DNA of 64,000 bases from contig DAZE01000005.1 of the NCBI GenBank assembly GCA_002507175.1, forward strand, positions 64,540 through 128,539, given 5' to 3'. This DNA comes from Euryarchaeota archaeon UBA558. GTDB taxonomy: Archaea > Thermoplasmatota > Poseidoniia > Poseidoniales > Thalassarchaeaceae. The position numbers and the translations under genes were made by a program. Below the pieces are notes generated by a model. The model was not told the DNA's origin and did no database searches. It worked only from the letters and a program-made list of their open reading frames with translations. Shown here in pieces: positions 35,041-44,136 of this stretch (position 1 is the first letter of the stretch; every line of letters starts with the position of its first letter).

Positions 35041-37401
35041 TTGTTATCACTTTCAGGCCGACTGATCCTTCTCACTGCGGCAGCAATTTCGTTGTTTTGG
35101 GCATGCAACCGTACCTATTCGAAAAAAATACCATTGATGTATGTACTTTTGCTACAAATCACCCCATTCCTCCTCCTCCTGATGGCATTTCTTGCGGATT
35201 GGGATTCGCTAGAAATGGTAGCGACCTTAGGAGGCAAGGACCTTCCCCTGCTGTACAGGATATCTGCAGTCTGGGGAGGGAGAGCAGGACCACTGCTTAT
35301 GTGGTGTGCATGGATGGCGCTAGGCACGCACCTCCTTTCGAACACAACAGGAGTGCAGAACCTCTCACTCAGGTTGTCTGTTGGATTCACCGGGACGTTA
35401 ATCGGGCTCTCAGTGTTGCTTGATCCTTTTGCCCCCGCAACTGGAATCAATGATCAATTGAACCCTCTCCTGCAAACAGACCTGATGGTTATCCATCCGC
35501 CTATCGTCTTCGCTTTCTACACACTCTGCATAATTCCGGCTTTGGTATCCGTGTCTGGATCCATATTGGGTTCGGATCAGACTTCGATTCACGAGGCGAC
35601 TCTTCCTTGGTCTAGAGCAGCATTCGTGGTTGGAACAGCGGGAATCGGCCTAGGTGGATTGTGGGCCTACACCGTGCTGGATTGGGGGGGATATTGGGCA
35701 TGGGACCCGGTAGAGACAGCCTCCTTCTTACCATGGATCGGCCTAGTGGCAGTGCTTCATGCGAGAAGCCAGAATAAAAAGGCCGCTGTAGTTTCGAACT
35801 CATCAATCGTAATCGCTGTTGGCGCTTTGGCCATGCACGCCACATTGGTAACCCGGGCGAACGGCGTTTGGGCTTCTGTGCACTCCTTCGCTGCGGACGG
35901 AGCTGGATCAGATTCGGCCGATCCGTATCTCAGAATAATCTCGTTATTCAATGATGGAGCAGCGGGCATAGAGGTCATGGTCTACCTGATTATAACCTGC
36001 CTATTTGGGTGTTTTATACTTCGAAACCTGTTGAAAAACCAGTCAAACCAACTAAAACGGGATGGCAGAGTATCCATGAGAGAAGGATCTCCGATAATTT
36101 CCACATCCTTGATGATTGCAGTATTGATTATCGGACTGTTCAGCGGGTCTGTGCTACTATTACTCCTGACGTTGGGTCTGATGACCTTGATCGTGGAGGG
36201 AGACAGTGACGAATCGAACCCTGTGTGGATATTTTCTGGTGTTGCACTGTACTTATTCGCGAGCTGGTCTTGGATGGCATCCCTCTCTGAAGCGATATTA
36301 GGCATGGCAGTTTTCCTTTTGCCATGGGTGCTCTCAACCCCCAAAGAAACAGAAGCAATCGGAATAGACAGATTACTTAGGCCAAGGAGCCAGAATATGT
36401 TTGTGAGGACGATTCCATGGTTCGGTGCAATGGGCTATTTGGGGCTAACTTGGATGCTTCTCACTGCTGAGATAGACGGAACGAGTCTTGAGGCCCACGA
36501 GGTGTTCGGAGCGCCATTCATTGCAGCATTGGCCATTGGTTTAATGGTGTATTCATGGGGAATCAAGTCCAATGGAAGAATCGGGCTCTTTGTCATCTTC
36601 GTAGCGATGTTAATCTCGATAACCTCAGGATTGCTCTCAAATAGCATAGATCTCCCAGGGGATCCCGACAGCTATCTAACCGATGAGTTATCCAGGGGGC
36701 AAGTTGCTGGATTCCTGCTCGCATTGATTGTTTTCTCCATACCGCCATCCATCGGCGAGATGCTTCGGGTAATCAAGAAATCAAGGGCGTCCAGCAGCAG
36801 CATTTTACCAACTAGGTGGTCGAAGCCAAACCTAAGGACCGTTGGTTCTAGCATCGCCCACGTTGGAATTCTCTTTCTTCTGTTCGGACATGTTCTGACA
36901 ACCACATTGGTGGATAGGACGGACCCATCACACTTGGTGACACTGGTCAAAGACCAACCAGTGGAACATGCAGGGCATGTCCTGACATTCACTGGATTGG
37001 AAATCATAGACTCAAGTGATCCGGGTTATGATTACTCTATAGCAGACGGGATCGTGAAATTCCATGTCGATGTATCGGATGAAAACGGTAATTACATCGA
37101 CACCGTGTCCCCTGGAATCCTTCGATTCGATACTCCCTCAGGGGCTGTAATCCCTCGATCAGAGGTCGATAGAATGGCACGATTGACTGGTGATCTGATG
37201 TTTATTCTGGATATCCAACAAGCAAATAGAGTCATCACAAACATGATGCTGGGGGAAATTGACGACGTAGACAGGGTGGGGGTGACAGTGTATGACCTCA
37301 AAGGTAGTCACATGGTCTGGTTTGGTTGGTTTTTCCTTCTACTTGGAGGGTCATTTGCCACCTTTAGCAGTCGTGATTTGTTCTCAGCCACAACCGACTG
37401 A
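35041..37401 (+). CDS. ccmF: Cytochrome c heme lyase subunit CcmF-like
   Basis: Polytopic protein of cytochrome c maturation that presents heme to apocytochrome. 786 residues with about 13-15 hydrophobic segments. The heme-handling WWD domain lies at about 204-232 (GLWAYTVLDWGGYWAWDP). An exterior C-terminal domain (about 620-740) precedes the last helix. TTG start at 35041 with GGTAGGAAC before it, four bases after the reductase stop, so the two are cotranscribed. Other Ccm proteins are not in the window. Confidence 0.92.
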   Translation: MLSLSGRLILLTAAAISLFWACNRTYSKKIPLMYVLLLQITPFLLLLMAFLADWDSLEMVATLGGKDLPLLYRISAVWGGRAGPLLMWCAWMALGTHLLSNTTGVQNLSLRLSVGFTGTLIGLSVLLDPFAPATGINDQLNPLLQTDLMVIHPPIVFAFYTLCIIPALVSVSGSILGSDQTSIHEATLPWSRAAFVVGTAGIGLGGLWAYTVLDWGGYWAWDPVETASFLPWIGLVAVLHARSQNKKAAVVSNSSIVIAVGALAMHATLVTRANGVWASVHSFAADGAGSDSADPYLRIISLFNDGAAGIEVMVYLIITCLFGCFILRNLLKNQSNQLKRDGRVSMREGSPIISTSLMIAVLIIGLFSGSVLLLLLTLGLMTLIVEGDSDESNPVWIFSGVALYLFASWSWMASLSEAILGMAVFLLPWVLSTPKETEAIGIDRLLRPRSQNMFVRTIPWFGAMGYLGLTWMLLTAEIDGTSLEAHEVFGAPFIAALAIGLMVYSWGIKSNGRIGLFVIFVAMLISITSGLLSNSIDLPGDPDSYLTDELSRGQVAGFLLALIVFSIPPSIGEMLRVIKKSRASSSSILPTRWSKPNLRTVGSSIAHVGILFLLFGHVLTTTLVDRTDPSHLVTLVKDQPVEHAGHVLTFTGLEIIDSSDPGYDYSIADGIVKFHVDVSDENGNYIDTVSPGILRFDTPSGAVIPRSEVDRMARLTGDLMFILDIQQANRVITNMMLGEIDDVDRVGVTVYDLKGSHMVWFGWFFLLLGGSFATFSSRDLFSATTD

Positions 37402-37446
37402 ATGAAAAGGGGCAAGCAGGTCGCCCGGCCCACTGGAGGCTCCAAC

Positions 37447-38142
37447 ATGAAGAAGGGAACGATCGTCCACATTGACTACGACTTGTATAACGCAGACACA
37501 GAATTGTTGCTAGAAACCACTAGCGAAGAGGTCGCAAAGGAACATGACATTCACGATGAGAGACGTACATACAAGCCCATGATTACCGTCATTGGTGATG
37601 GTCGGCTCATCAAGGGATTCGAGGAGCACCTTGAGGGGGCCAAGGAGAAAGAGGAATACACTTTCGACATAGAGCCCGAGGATGCTTATGGCGACAGGGA
37701 TGGAAACCTAGTCGAAACTGTGGGCATGAATGTGTTAATGAGGAGTGTAAGAGATCCTGAGACATTGGCCATTGGCTCCCAAGTCGAGATAAATGGCCGA
37801 ACCGGGACACTTCAAATGGCTAGAGCAGGTAGGGCTAGGATAGACTACAACCATCCTCTTGCCGGAGTGAAACTTCGATACACATACACGATCGTGAAGG
37901 TCGTTAAACAGAAAAAGGCAAGAGTCGAAACTCTACTTGAGATGAATACAGGAAGGGATGATTTCGAGGTGAAGTTCGATAAAGAAAACGTCACGATAAC
38001 TTTACCGGAGTCCATCGCCTATGACCAGAACTGGCCATATGCAAAATTCAGTCTTGTGAGAACACTAAGGGAACACTTGAACGTCGCCACAGTGATCTTC
38101 AGGGAAGTTCACGAGCCACGGAAGATCGAAGAGGAAGAGTAA
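37447..38142 (+). CDS. FKBP-type peptidyl-prolyl isomerase (SlyD-like)
   Basis: Protein-folding isomerase. 231 residues from the ATG at 37447, which has GGAGG seven bases upstream; the ATG at 37402 directly after ccmF would add 15 basic residues. The FKBP core (KKGTIVHIDYDLYN, GDGRLIKGFEEHLEGA, EDAYGDRD) encloses an insert-in-flap domain like SlyD. A C-terminal extra domain of about 90 residues follows. It starts 46 bases after ccmF, so it may share its transcript. Confidence 0.93.
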   Translation: MKKGTIVHIDYDLYNADTELLLETTSEEVAKEHDIHDERRTYKPMITVIGDGRLIKGFEEHLEGAKEKEEYTFDIEPEDAYGDRDGNLVETVGMNVLMRSVRDPETLAIGSQVEINGRTGTLQMARAGRARIDYNHPLAGVKLRYTYTIVKVVKQKKARVETLLEMNTGRDDFEVKFDKENVTITLPESIAYDQNWPYAKFSLVRTLREHLNVATVIFREVHEPRKIEEEE

Positions 38143-38153
38143 CACCAATCTAA

Positions 38154-38720
38154 GTGTCCTCCCCCTCTCGGTGGGATGTGAGACATCGACTCGTGATTTT
38201 GACCGTACTCGTCACATTGCTTTCCTCTTCTACAATCGTCACGGCTCAGGATGATGACGTAATAATCGGCGTCGACAGTACAAATCTTCAGTTCAGCCCA
38301 TCAGATGTTACAATCGAGGAGGGACAAGCAGTGAGGTTCTTTTGGTCCGGCGAGTTGTTGCCCCACAATGCTGTTGCATCAGAAGGGATTTTTGACAGCG
38401 GAGAGCCATCTCGAAACGTGGACTACAGGTTCGTCTTCGAGGTAGGTACTAATGGCACCTACGAGTTTGTATGCGAGCCACACGAACAACTGGGCATGGT
38501 TGGAACAATTACAGTACTGCCAAATGAAGACGTGCAACCTGAACCAGTGGAGACAATCACAGAAACAAGCGCATCAACAGAAGAAGAATTTCGCCTGACC
38601 TTCTTTGGGTTGGAGCTTATCATGCTCTCTTTCATAGCATTCTTGGTTTATCAGGTAGGGAGAGCCAGAGAACGTGGGATCCCCTTGTTTGTCAAAGGTG
38701 ATGAAAATGAGGAATATTGA
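38154..38720 (+). CDS. Membrane-anchored cupredoxin (plastocyanin-like)
   Basis: Type I copper protein, probably an electron carrier outside the membrane. 188 residues: signal peptide (about 11-31, ending VTAQ), a cupredoxin domain with copper ligands His71 (LLPHNAVA), Cys107, His110 and Met115 (FVCEPHEQLGM), then a linker and a C-terminal membrane helix (about 150-168) with a charged tail. GTG start at 38154, 12 bases after the FKBP stop. Context with ccmF suggests respiratory electron transfer. Confidence 0.9.
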   Translation: MSSPSRWDVRHRLVILTVLVTLLSSSTIVTAQDDDVIIGVDSTNLQFSPSDVTIEEGQAVRFFWSGELLPHNAVASEGIFDSGEPSRNVDYRFVFEVGTNGTYEFVCEPHEQLGMVGTITVLPNEDVQPEPVETITETSASTEEEFRLTFFGLELIMLSFIAFLVYQVGRARERGIPLFVKGDENEEY

Positions 38721-38879
38721 CGCCTCTCGGTACTCACAGGGCACGTCAAAGCCGGGGCTCAGTTGACCCTCTTGTCGTCATTGAGGCGGTCAAACCAATC
38801 TGTCATTGCAGATTAACGCTTGGAATGGACTTCTCGCTACCTTAGAACCGACTTCTTGAAATGAAACGCTGCGCACCGT

Positions 38880-39494
38880 ATGGTTATGAGGCACATGACG
38901 CTTGCCATTGTCCTTCTCATGACCATGGCCACACTATCCACAGGATGCCTAGGCCTTGTCCTTCAGCGAGAAATCATGGAGGATATGCGAGAACCTCCAG
39001 AAACCATACTTCGTGAACAAGCAATAGGGTTCGATCACACGTTTACCTCAACAGGACTTGACTCCACAGACTACTACAACGAAAGCAGCATACAAATCGA
39101 CTCGAGTGTACAGAGCATGTCAATATCATTCCGTGCTCAAATGCCACTATCCGAAACCTTCGAAAGCCTCATTGGGAATGAGACCAATCTCATCAGATAC
39201 GTAGATGCGAAGCTATGGTCTCCAGGGTCGAAATCAGCCGGTAGCGAACCTTTCTGGGAGATACGCGTGACTCAGGACCACTCACTCGAGAGGTGGGACT
39301 ACACGGGTATGAATTTCCAAGAAGGAATTTGGATACTTGAGGTAGATGCGAGGGGTTATGGATGGGAACCCGGGATTGAACAATTGACCGTAAAGGACCA
39401 TTTTGATGTATTCGTGACAATCACCAAGCCATGCATCAGGTTTGCCGAGATACATGACTCTGATGACTGTATTTTCCAATCTGAACTAAATTAA
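38880..39494 (+). CDS. Lipoprotein of unknown function
   Basis: 204 residues. The signal peptide is MTLAIVLLMTMATLSTGCLG; the lipobox LSTGC places a lipidated Cys at residue 23. The mature part is beta-rich and acidic, with a closing Cys pair (PCIRFAEIHDSDDC) that could form a disulfide. No family recognised. ATG at 38880. The 159 bases before it (38721-38879) hold no convincing gene. Confidence 0.75.
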   Translation: MVMRHMTLAIVLLMTMATLSTGCLGLVLQREIMEDMREPPETILREQAIGFDHTFTSTGLDSTDYYNESSIQIDSSVQSMSISFRAQMPLSETFESLIGNETNLIRYVDAKLWSPGSKSAGSEPFWEIRVTQDHSLERWDYTGMNFQEGIWILEVDARGYGWEPGIEQLTVKDHFDVFVTITKPCIRFAEIHDSDDCIFQSELN

Positions 39495-39572
39495 ATTCTC
39501 AATTGTGCGAGTTTTACTGTTGCGCAGCGCTTATGAATGCCCGTCAGGTGGCCCCTTTGCCGAGGCATCAGG

Positions 39573-40187
39573 ATGAGTGAACAAGTAACGCCGTTAGTAC
39601 CCTATGATATGTATAGGACACATGCCGTACACATCGGTACAAACCAGAAATCAGCAGATATGCAGCGCTTCCTCGACACTGGCGCAAGGGATGGTAGCGG
39701 CCTACATCTGATAGACATCGAAAAGACCGACGATAGAATCAGAACTGTTGCGGCCTTTCTCAACAGGTACGACCCCTCAAGGGTCCTTGTCGTTAGCGCA
39801 CGTCAGTATGGTCAGCGACCAGCCAGGAAATTTGCTCAGGCAATTGGCGCCAAGAGGATTGTAGGCCGATTCATACCGGGTACCCTTACCAATCCAAGAT
39901 TAACCTCCTACATCGAACCAGAAGTACTCATGGTCACTGATCCATCCGCAGACTCTCAGGCCCTCAACGAAGCCATTAGTTCCGGTATCCCAGTGGTCGG
40001 TATCTGTGACGCCAACAATACACTCAGGAACGTGGACCTTGCCTTACCTGCAAACAACAAAGGGAGGAGGTCACTATCCCTGGTGTATTGGCTACTTGCA
40101 AGGGAGATGCTGGTTCTACGTGGGGAAGCCACCTATGCAGATTGGGAAAGGTCCCAAGACGTTGATGACTGGGAATCCACATTCTAA
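39573..40187 (+). CDS. rps2: Ribosomal protein uS2
   Basis: Small-subunit protein near the mRNA exit. 204 residues from the ATG at 39573 (MSEQVTPLVP). Signatures: HIGTNQKSADMQRFL, LHLIDIEKTDDRI, RFIPGTLTNPRL and VGICDANN. The ATG at 39537 would add 12 residues (PVRWPLCRGIR) not typical of the family. Archaeal uS2 often lies near other translation or central metabolic genes; here it stands alone. Confidence 0.95.
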   Translation: MSEQVTPLVPYDMYRTHAVHIGTNQKSADMQRFLDTGARDGSGLHLIDIEKTDDRIRTVAAFLNRYDPSRVLVVSARQYGQRPARKFAQAIGAKRIVGRFIPGTLTNPRLTSYIEPEVLMVTDPSADSQALNEAISSGIPVVGICDANNTLRNVDLALPANNKGRRSLSLVYWLLAREMLVLRGEATYADWERSQDVDDWESTF

Positions 40188-40233
40188 CTGGGTCTATACA
40201 TTATTCCATAAGCATCAGGACCGATTTTGCCCT

Positions 40234-40593
40234 ATGAAAGTAGACACTGTTTGGGGTGTGTACCACGCAGACGGCGGTATTATGGGTGAAATGAGGTACG
40301 TGGCAGGAGCCCTATTCCGGGGAAATCATTGTTCATTGTGTGATATTACCCACAAGCTTGCGTGGGAAAAAAAGCAGATGAAGCAAATGAGAGAAGACTT
40401 CGGCATCCCATTCAATTTAGTCCACCTTAACGAACAGCCTGATGATCTTCTGGAATTTACCAGAGGAATAACTCCGATCGTTGTCGGGAAAACCAACACA
40501 GGATTTGTCATACTCGCAACTGACGAAGAGCTTCAGAGATGCAAAGGATCCGTCGATGATCTATTCTCTTTAATTTCTAGCAGGCTGAAATAG
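40234..40593 (+). CDS. Conserved protein with HCSLCDITH motif, unknown function
   Basis: 119 residues. Central motif NHCSLCDITHK at about 32-42, with CxxC and two His that could bind a metal or form a thiol pair. The C-terminal half is alpha/beta (GITPIVVGKTNTGFVILATDEE), thioredoxin-like in feel but not confirmed. I recall similar bacterial proteins with no assigned role. ATG at 40234; TCTATACATT at 40191-40200 could be its TATA box. Not obviously in an operon with uS2. Confidence 0.7.
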   Translation: MKVDTVWGVYHADGGIMGEMRYVAGALFRGNHCSLCDITHKLAWEKKQMKQMREDFGIPFNLVHLNEQPDDLLEFTRGITPIVVGKTNTGFVILATDEELQRCKGSVDDLFSLISSRLK

Positions 40594-40636
40594 ATGTTCC
40601 AGACACCGTAAAATAATCCCCTAACTTTCAACGGCC

Positions 40637-41611
40637 ATGTCAATGCCAGCCCCATTGTTCTTGGCTCCTATGGCTGGTGTGACTGATCTCGCATATCGAT
40701 TGCTTGCCAGTGAATGCGGGGCAGATTATACTCTCACTGAGTTTACAGCCGCATCAGGACTGTCCAGGAAGGAGAAGAAATCTTGGCTCAAGATGGAAAG
40801 CCATCCGAGAGAACATGTGTTCATTCCTCAGATATTTGGAGGAGATGAAGATGAGATGGTCACAACTGTTAGGATGCTGCAAGATCGCGCCGATGTAATC
40901 GACATCAACTTTGGATGTCCAGCCCCAAAAGTATGTAGGAATAATGCCGGCGCAGCCCTGCTTAGGGATCCGAATCAAGTAGTTAGACTAGTCAGAGCCT
41001 GCATAAGAGCCTCAGAGGTCCCAATATCCGTCAAGATGAGATTGGGAACTGGCGGAATACCGGATACGGCCCTCGAGATAACAGAGAGACTGGAATCTGA
41101 GGGGGTTATTCGTGTGTGCGTACACGGTAGAACCCTTAAACAGCGATATTCAGGAATTGCTGATTGGGATTCCATCAATCAAATCGTAAACTCCGTATCC
41201 ATACCTGTGATTGCAAATGGGGATGTAACCGATGCGAAATCTGCTGAATCCTGCCTGAATGTGACTGGTGCGGCAGGTTTGATGATAGGGAGAGCTGCAA
41301 TCGGAAGACCCATGATTTTTCACACAATCAAGAAGGAACTTGGATGGACCAAAGAAAAACCACCTTGGGAATTTGACGATCCAATCATCTCAAGAATATG
41401 GTGCTGGGAAAGATATCTGACACTGTGCGATGAGGTATATGGCGAGGCAGGGAGTAAGAATTCCAAAAGGCATGCAATCTCATTCACGAAGGGCTTGCCG
41501 GGAGCATCCTCGATGCGGGTGTCCCTGCACAAGGCCCAAAGTCATCAACAGCTAGGTAGGATGGTTTCTACTTATCTTAGGGATCTTGAGTGCAGTGCTA
41601 TGGCACACTAG
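40637..41611 (+). CDS. dus: tRNA-dihydrouridine synthase
   Basis: FMN enzyme reducing uridines in the tRNA D-loop. 324 residues. N-terminal LAPMAGVTDLAYR, catalytic Cys94 in INFGCPAPKV, Lys in ISVKMRLG, and VHGRTLKQRY binding FMN/tRNA are all present. ATG start. The stop codon TAG lies in CTAG (41608-41611), shared with the TAG of the opposite gene, so the two overlap by four bases. Confidence 0.95.
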   Translation: MSMPAPLFLAPMAGVTDLAYRLLASECGADYTLTEFTAASGLSRKEKKSWLKMESHPREHVFIPQIFGGDEDEMVTTVRMLQDRADVIDINFGCPAPKVCRNNAGAALLRDPNQVVRLVRACIRASEVPISVKMRLGTGGIPDTALEITERLESEGVIRVCVHGRTLKQRYSGIADWDSINQIVNSVSIPVIANGDVTDAKSAESCLNVTGAAGLMIGRAAIGRPMIFHTIKKELGWTKEKPPWEFDDPIISRIWCWERYLTLCDEVYGEAGSKNSKRHAISFTKGLPGASSMRVSLHKAQSHQQLGRMVSTYLRDLECSAMAH

Positions 41612-42723
41612 TCTAATTTCGAAATTACATCGTCCAAACGACTAGATATAGTTGTGATTCTTGAGATGACCCTTTCCATTCCAATCAAAATCGACCTCAT
41701 CACATCTTCTCCTGTTGAGCCTGTGACCCGATAGCCCAGTGGAACGCGACCACCAAGCATGTTCAACATCACTCTTTTTTCATTGATGGTCAGGTCGCCT
41801 GTAGAATCTGACATTTTCTCCAAGGTGTGGGACCCTTTTTCCAAGTCTTCTATTAGGGATTCTCGAACCTTTTTCGGCAATCTTGAGAGGCCGCCTCTCC
41901 CTACCAGCCAATCTACCCCCCTTGCTCTGTATTGCCTCAATAGACCACTAAAAATATCCACATCTAACCTTGAAGCAACAACAGCTCGTTCCAATAACCC
42001 AGCGCATCTCATTCTGTCTAGAATCCGTCCAACTCTTGCCCTACTCCCTCCAGTCTCCTCCATCAGGTCATTGATTCCCAATGGTTTGTTTGATCTAGCA
42101 AGGACTTTCAGTAATTCAACGTGGAGATTGTCGCCAAGTCTGATTCGATCACCACTGAAACCCAAATCTATTGACAACTGAACAAGTTCATCATCTATCA
42201 TTTTGGGTGTTAAACCCACAATATCAATCCTGAACGGAAGGCTTTCTTCCTCTCCTTTAACCACCATTCGCTCCGAGCTATCCGAAACATGTTCAACCAG
42301 AATTCTCAATCGTTGTCTGATTATCACCAGGGAATTCGTTCCTATAATTTCAGCTGCATTTGAGAAACTTCCTCCATTAATCATGTATGTTCTCTTTCCA
42401 CCAATGCTCCTTCTGGATAGCAAACCTGAGTCGCTGAGTTTCACCAATTGGTGATGGACTCCGGTCGACGATATCCCGGTAATGTCAGAAATCTCGGATG
42501 CAGTCCACCCAGATTTTGGGTTAGTCATGAAACATTGAGACATGATTTTGTTTATTCCCCCCAACCCTTCGGCAGCCGATTTAGAATCACCCCTAGACCT
42601 AACCAATCCAAGACTGTCTAATATCCAACTAATCAAGACCTGGGGATCCCTACTCCCTGCGGGAAGGGGAGTCTCAACTAACCTGGCCCGAATCACGATG
42701 TACCCCTCTGATTGAGTGCACAT
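41608..42723 (-). CDS. Winged-helix transcription regulator, two wHTH domains
   Basis: 371 residues. The first winged helix is near 70-110 (WTASEISDITGISSTGVHHQLVKL, ArsR-like), and a second candidate is near 205-240 (LLKVLARSNKPLGINDLMEE, then SRARVGRILDRM). The C-terminal third has amphipathic helices that may dimerise. No sensor domain is recognised. ATG at 42723. First of three consecutive regulators on this strand; the ligand is unknown. Confidence 0.8.
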   Translation of the reverse strand: MCTQSEGYIVIRARLVETPLPAGSRDPQVLISWILDSLGLVRSRGDSKSAAEGLGGINKIMSQCFMTNPKSGWTASEISDITGISSTGVHHQLVKLSDSGLLSRRSIGGKRTYMINGGSFSNAAEIIGTNSLVIIRQRLRILVEHVSDSSERMVVKGEEESLPFRIDIVGLTPKMIDDELVQLSIDLGFSGDRIRLGDNLHVELLKVLARSNKPLGINDLMEETGGSRARVGRILDRMRCAGLLERAVVASRLDVDIFSGLLRQYRARGVDWLVGRGGLSRLPKKVRESLIEDLEKGSHTLEKMSDSTGDLTINEKRVMLNMLGGRVPLGYRVTGSTGEDVMRSILIGMERVISRITTISSRLDDVISKLD

Positions 42724-42753
42724 CAGTCTTGCTTACAAATGCGTATCGAAATA

Positions 42754-43386
42754 TCAAAATGAGGCATCCGTGCCAAAATCCGTCAATCCATAACTAAGCA
42801 TCGGGTTTGATAGGCAAGAGAGGTGATCTTCCAGTCTAAGCTCTTCGATATGGACAATCCCTCTTTGCCTAAGAACCATTACTGCGCTGTTTACAGCAGA
42901 TCTCGATCGACCAATCGATCTTGCCAAGTCTGCCTGCGTGGAGTAGATCTTGCTTCCAATCAACTCACATACGATCCTTCTTTGAAGTTTCGACAAACCA
43001 ATCGGTAACAAGGATGATGCGCGTGCGTTATCATTGACTTCGATACCTTCTAGAATCTCAAGTTGAATCGGCGGCCCTGCGAAATAACATATTCGGCCAT
43101 TTGTATTTTGGGCGAAAACATCCCCATTTTCTTCCATCTTTCTCAATCTGTGTCTCAGTGTGCCATTAGCCGCACCCAATCTTCTCTGAAGCTCCCTGTA
43201 GTGAAGTCCTGGCGAATTTGTTAGTTGTGTCAAAATTTGATCACCAAGTGGATGACTCCAGCCATTATTGCCGACTCCCTTTATGATACCCTGAATGCCA
43301 ACAAATGGGATCCCTAAAAATCCTGAGAGTGATCGAAAAATACCCTGCCCGAAGGTGGAGAAATTCAATCTGTGTACCAGGGCCAC
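42754..43386 (-). CDS. Transcription regulator with tandem winged helices
   Basis: 210 residues. Winged helix 1 is near 45-90 (LGDQILTQLTNSPGLHYRELQRRLG and NGTLRHRLRKMEENG), winged helix 2 near 130-180 (LQRRIVCELIGSKIYSTQADLA and SRSAVNSAVMVLRQRG). The layout is like archaeal paired-wHTH regulators seen next to membrane and metabolic genes. GTG start at 43386. Between it and the HxlR-type gene are 52 bases; its stop is 30 bases from the next regulator. Confidence 0.8.
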   Translation of the reverse strand: MALVHRLNFSTFGQGIFRSLSGFLGIPFVGIQGIIKGVGNNGWSHPLGDQILTQLTNSPGLHYRELQRRLGAANGTLRHRLRKMEENGDVFAQNTNGRICYFAGPPIQLEILEGIEVNDNARASSLLPIGLSKLQRRIVCELIGSKIYSTQADLARSIGRSRSAVNSAVMVLRQRGIVHIEELRLEDHLSCLSNPMLSYGLTDFGTDASF

Positions 43387-43438
43387 GATCCCCTTCTCCT
43401 CTTCAAGTGTATGAATTGAACGTATTCCTGATTCAGTT

Positions 43439-43909
43439 TCAAACCCCTTTTACCAATCCTTTCTGTATTTTCATATACCCTATCAAGGGACCCAGTAGCT
43501 TTCCGCATGATCTCCCATGATCAGTCAGCCTGTATGAGACCCTGACTGGGGGGCCATCCTCGACTATACGATCTACTAGGCCACTTTTCTGACATGCACT
43601 GAGTTTGTCGGAGAGCGTTCGACTACTGATCCCCCTTAGTAGAGTCCTCATTTCGTTAAATCGACGATCTCCCGCTATGTATAGAGCAGCTAATATCTCA
43701 ATCGTCCATCTGGAACTGAAGATCTGAAAACACTCCACTGCAGCATCCACCTCCCATTCGATCGCAGTTTGGGGATCCGCATGGTTCTCGAAAATATTTC
43801 GAATCAAGCCCCCATTAGATTTTACTTCATCTATGGCAGATTGAACTCTTTGTAAGTCCTTCAAAGGTATACTCATCGATTTAACGTCATTAGGCATAGT
43901 GCGCCACAT
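43439..43909 (-). CDS. HxlR-family transcription regulator
   Basis: 156 residues. The HxlR winged helix is at about 62-145: SSRWTIEILAALYIAGDRRFNEM, RGISSRTLSDKL and VSYRLTDHGRSCGKLL. The N-terminal 60 residues are an added helical segment. Members often respond to aldehydes, quinones or thiol stress, but no conserved sensory Cys is obvious. ATG at 43909; Mets at codons 5 and 12 are alternatives. Divergent from the micro-ORFs at 44007. Confidence 0.9.
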   Translation of the reverse strand: MWRTMPNDVKSMSIPLKDLQRVQSAIDEVKSNGGLIRNIFENHADPQTAIEWEVDAAVECFQIFSSRWTIEILAALYIAGDRRFNEMRTLLRGISSRTLSDKLSACQKSGLVDRIVEDGPPVRVSYRLTDHGRSCGKLLGPLIGYMKIQKGLVKGV

Positions 43910-44006
43910 AGCATCTGGTGTATAAACAGAACCTCGGTGTGGACACGGAACCTACGATCTTCATATATTGGGGCGCAGAGTAGGTGTTGAAAGTAAACCA
44001 AGTAGC

Positions 44007-44135
44007 ATGGAGGAACTAAAAATGGACAGATGGTTAGAGGAATGGGCACAAGAAGCGATCGAAATAGAGGATGTAAAGAAGGCAAACTCGTCTTTGCTGG
44101 TACTTGCAGCATCGATAATAACCAGGAGGGGTTGA
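44007..44135 (+). CDS. Putative 42-residue microprotein
   Basis: Encodes 42 residues beginning MEELKMDRWLEEWAQEA; the first 26 are acidic helical and the rest (SSLLVLAASIITRR) is hydrophobic-amphipathic. No family recognised. TATATTG near 43964 lies about 40 bases upstream. It sits in a gap that otherwise holds nothing and is followed two bases later by a second small ORF with a strong ribosome-binding site. Chance cannot be excluded for so short an ORF. Confidence 0.5.
   Translation: MEELKMDRWLEEWAQEAIEIEDVKKANSSLLVLAASIITRRG
44124..44131 (+). promoter_or_regulatory. Strong Shine-Dalgarno site before the second micro-ORF
   Basis: AGGAGGGG lies five bases before TTG 44137, one of the best Shine-Dalgarno matches in the window. 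It overlaps the last codons of the 42-residue ORF, suggesting coupled translation of the pair. Confidence 0.6.
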
Positions 44136-44136
44136 A

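Noticed and set aside
38759..38806. 15-residue reverse ORF (MTDWFDRL...) in the gap before the lipoprotein gene
   Set aside because: Too short, no upstream ribosome-binding site and no neighbour supporting it; it may be chance or an old gene remnant.
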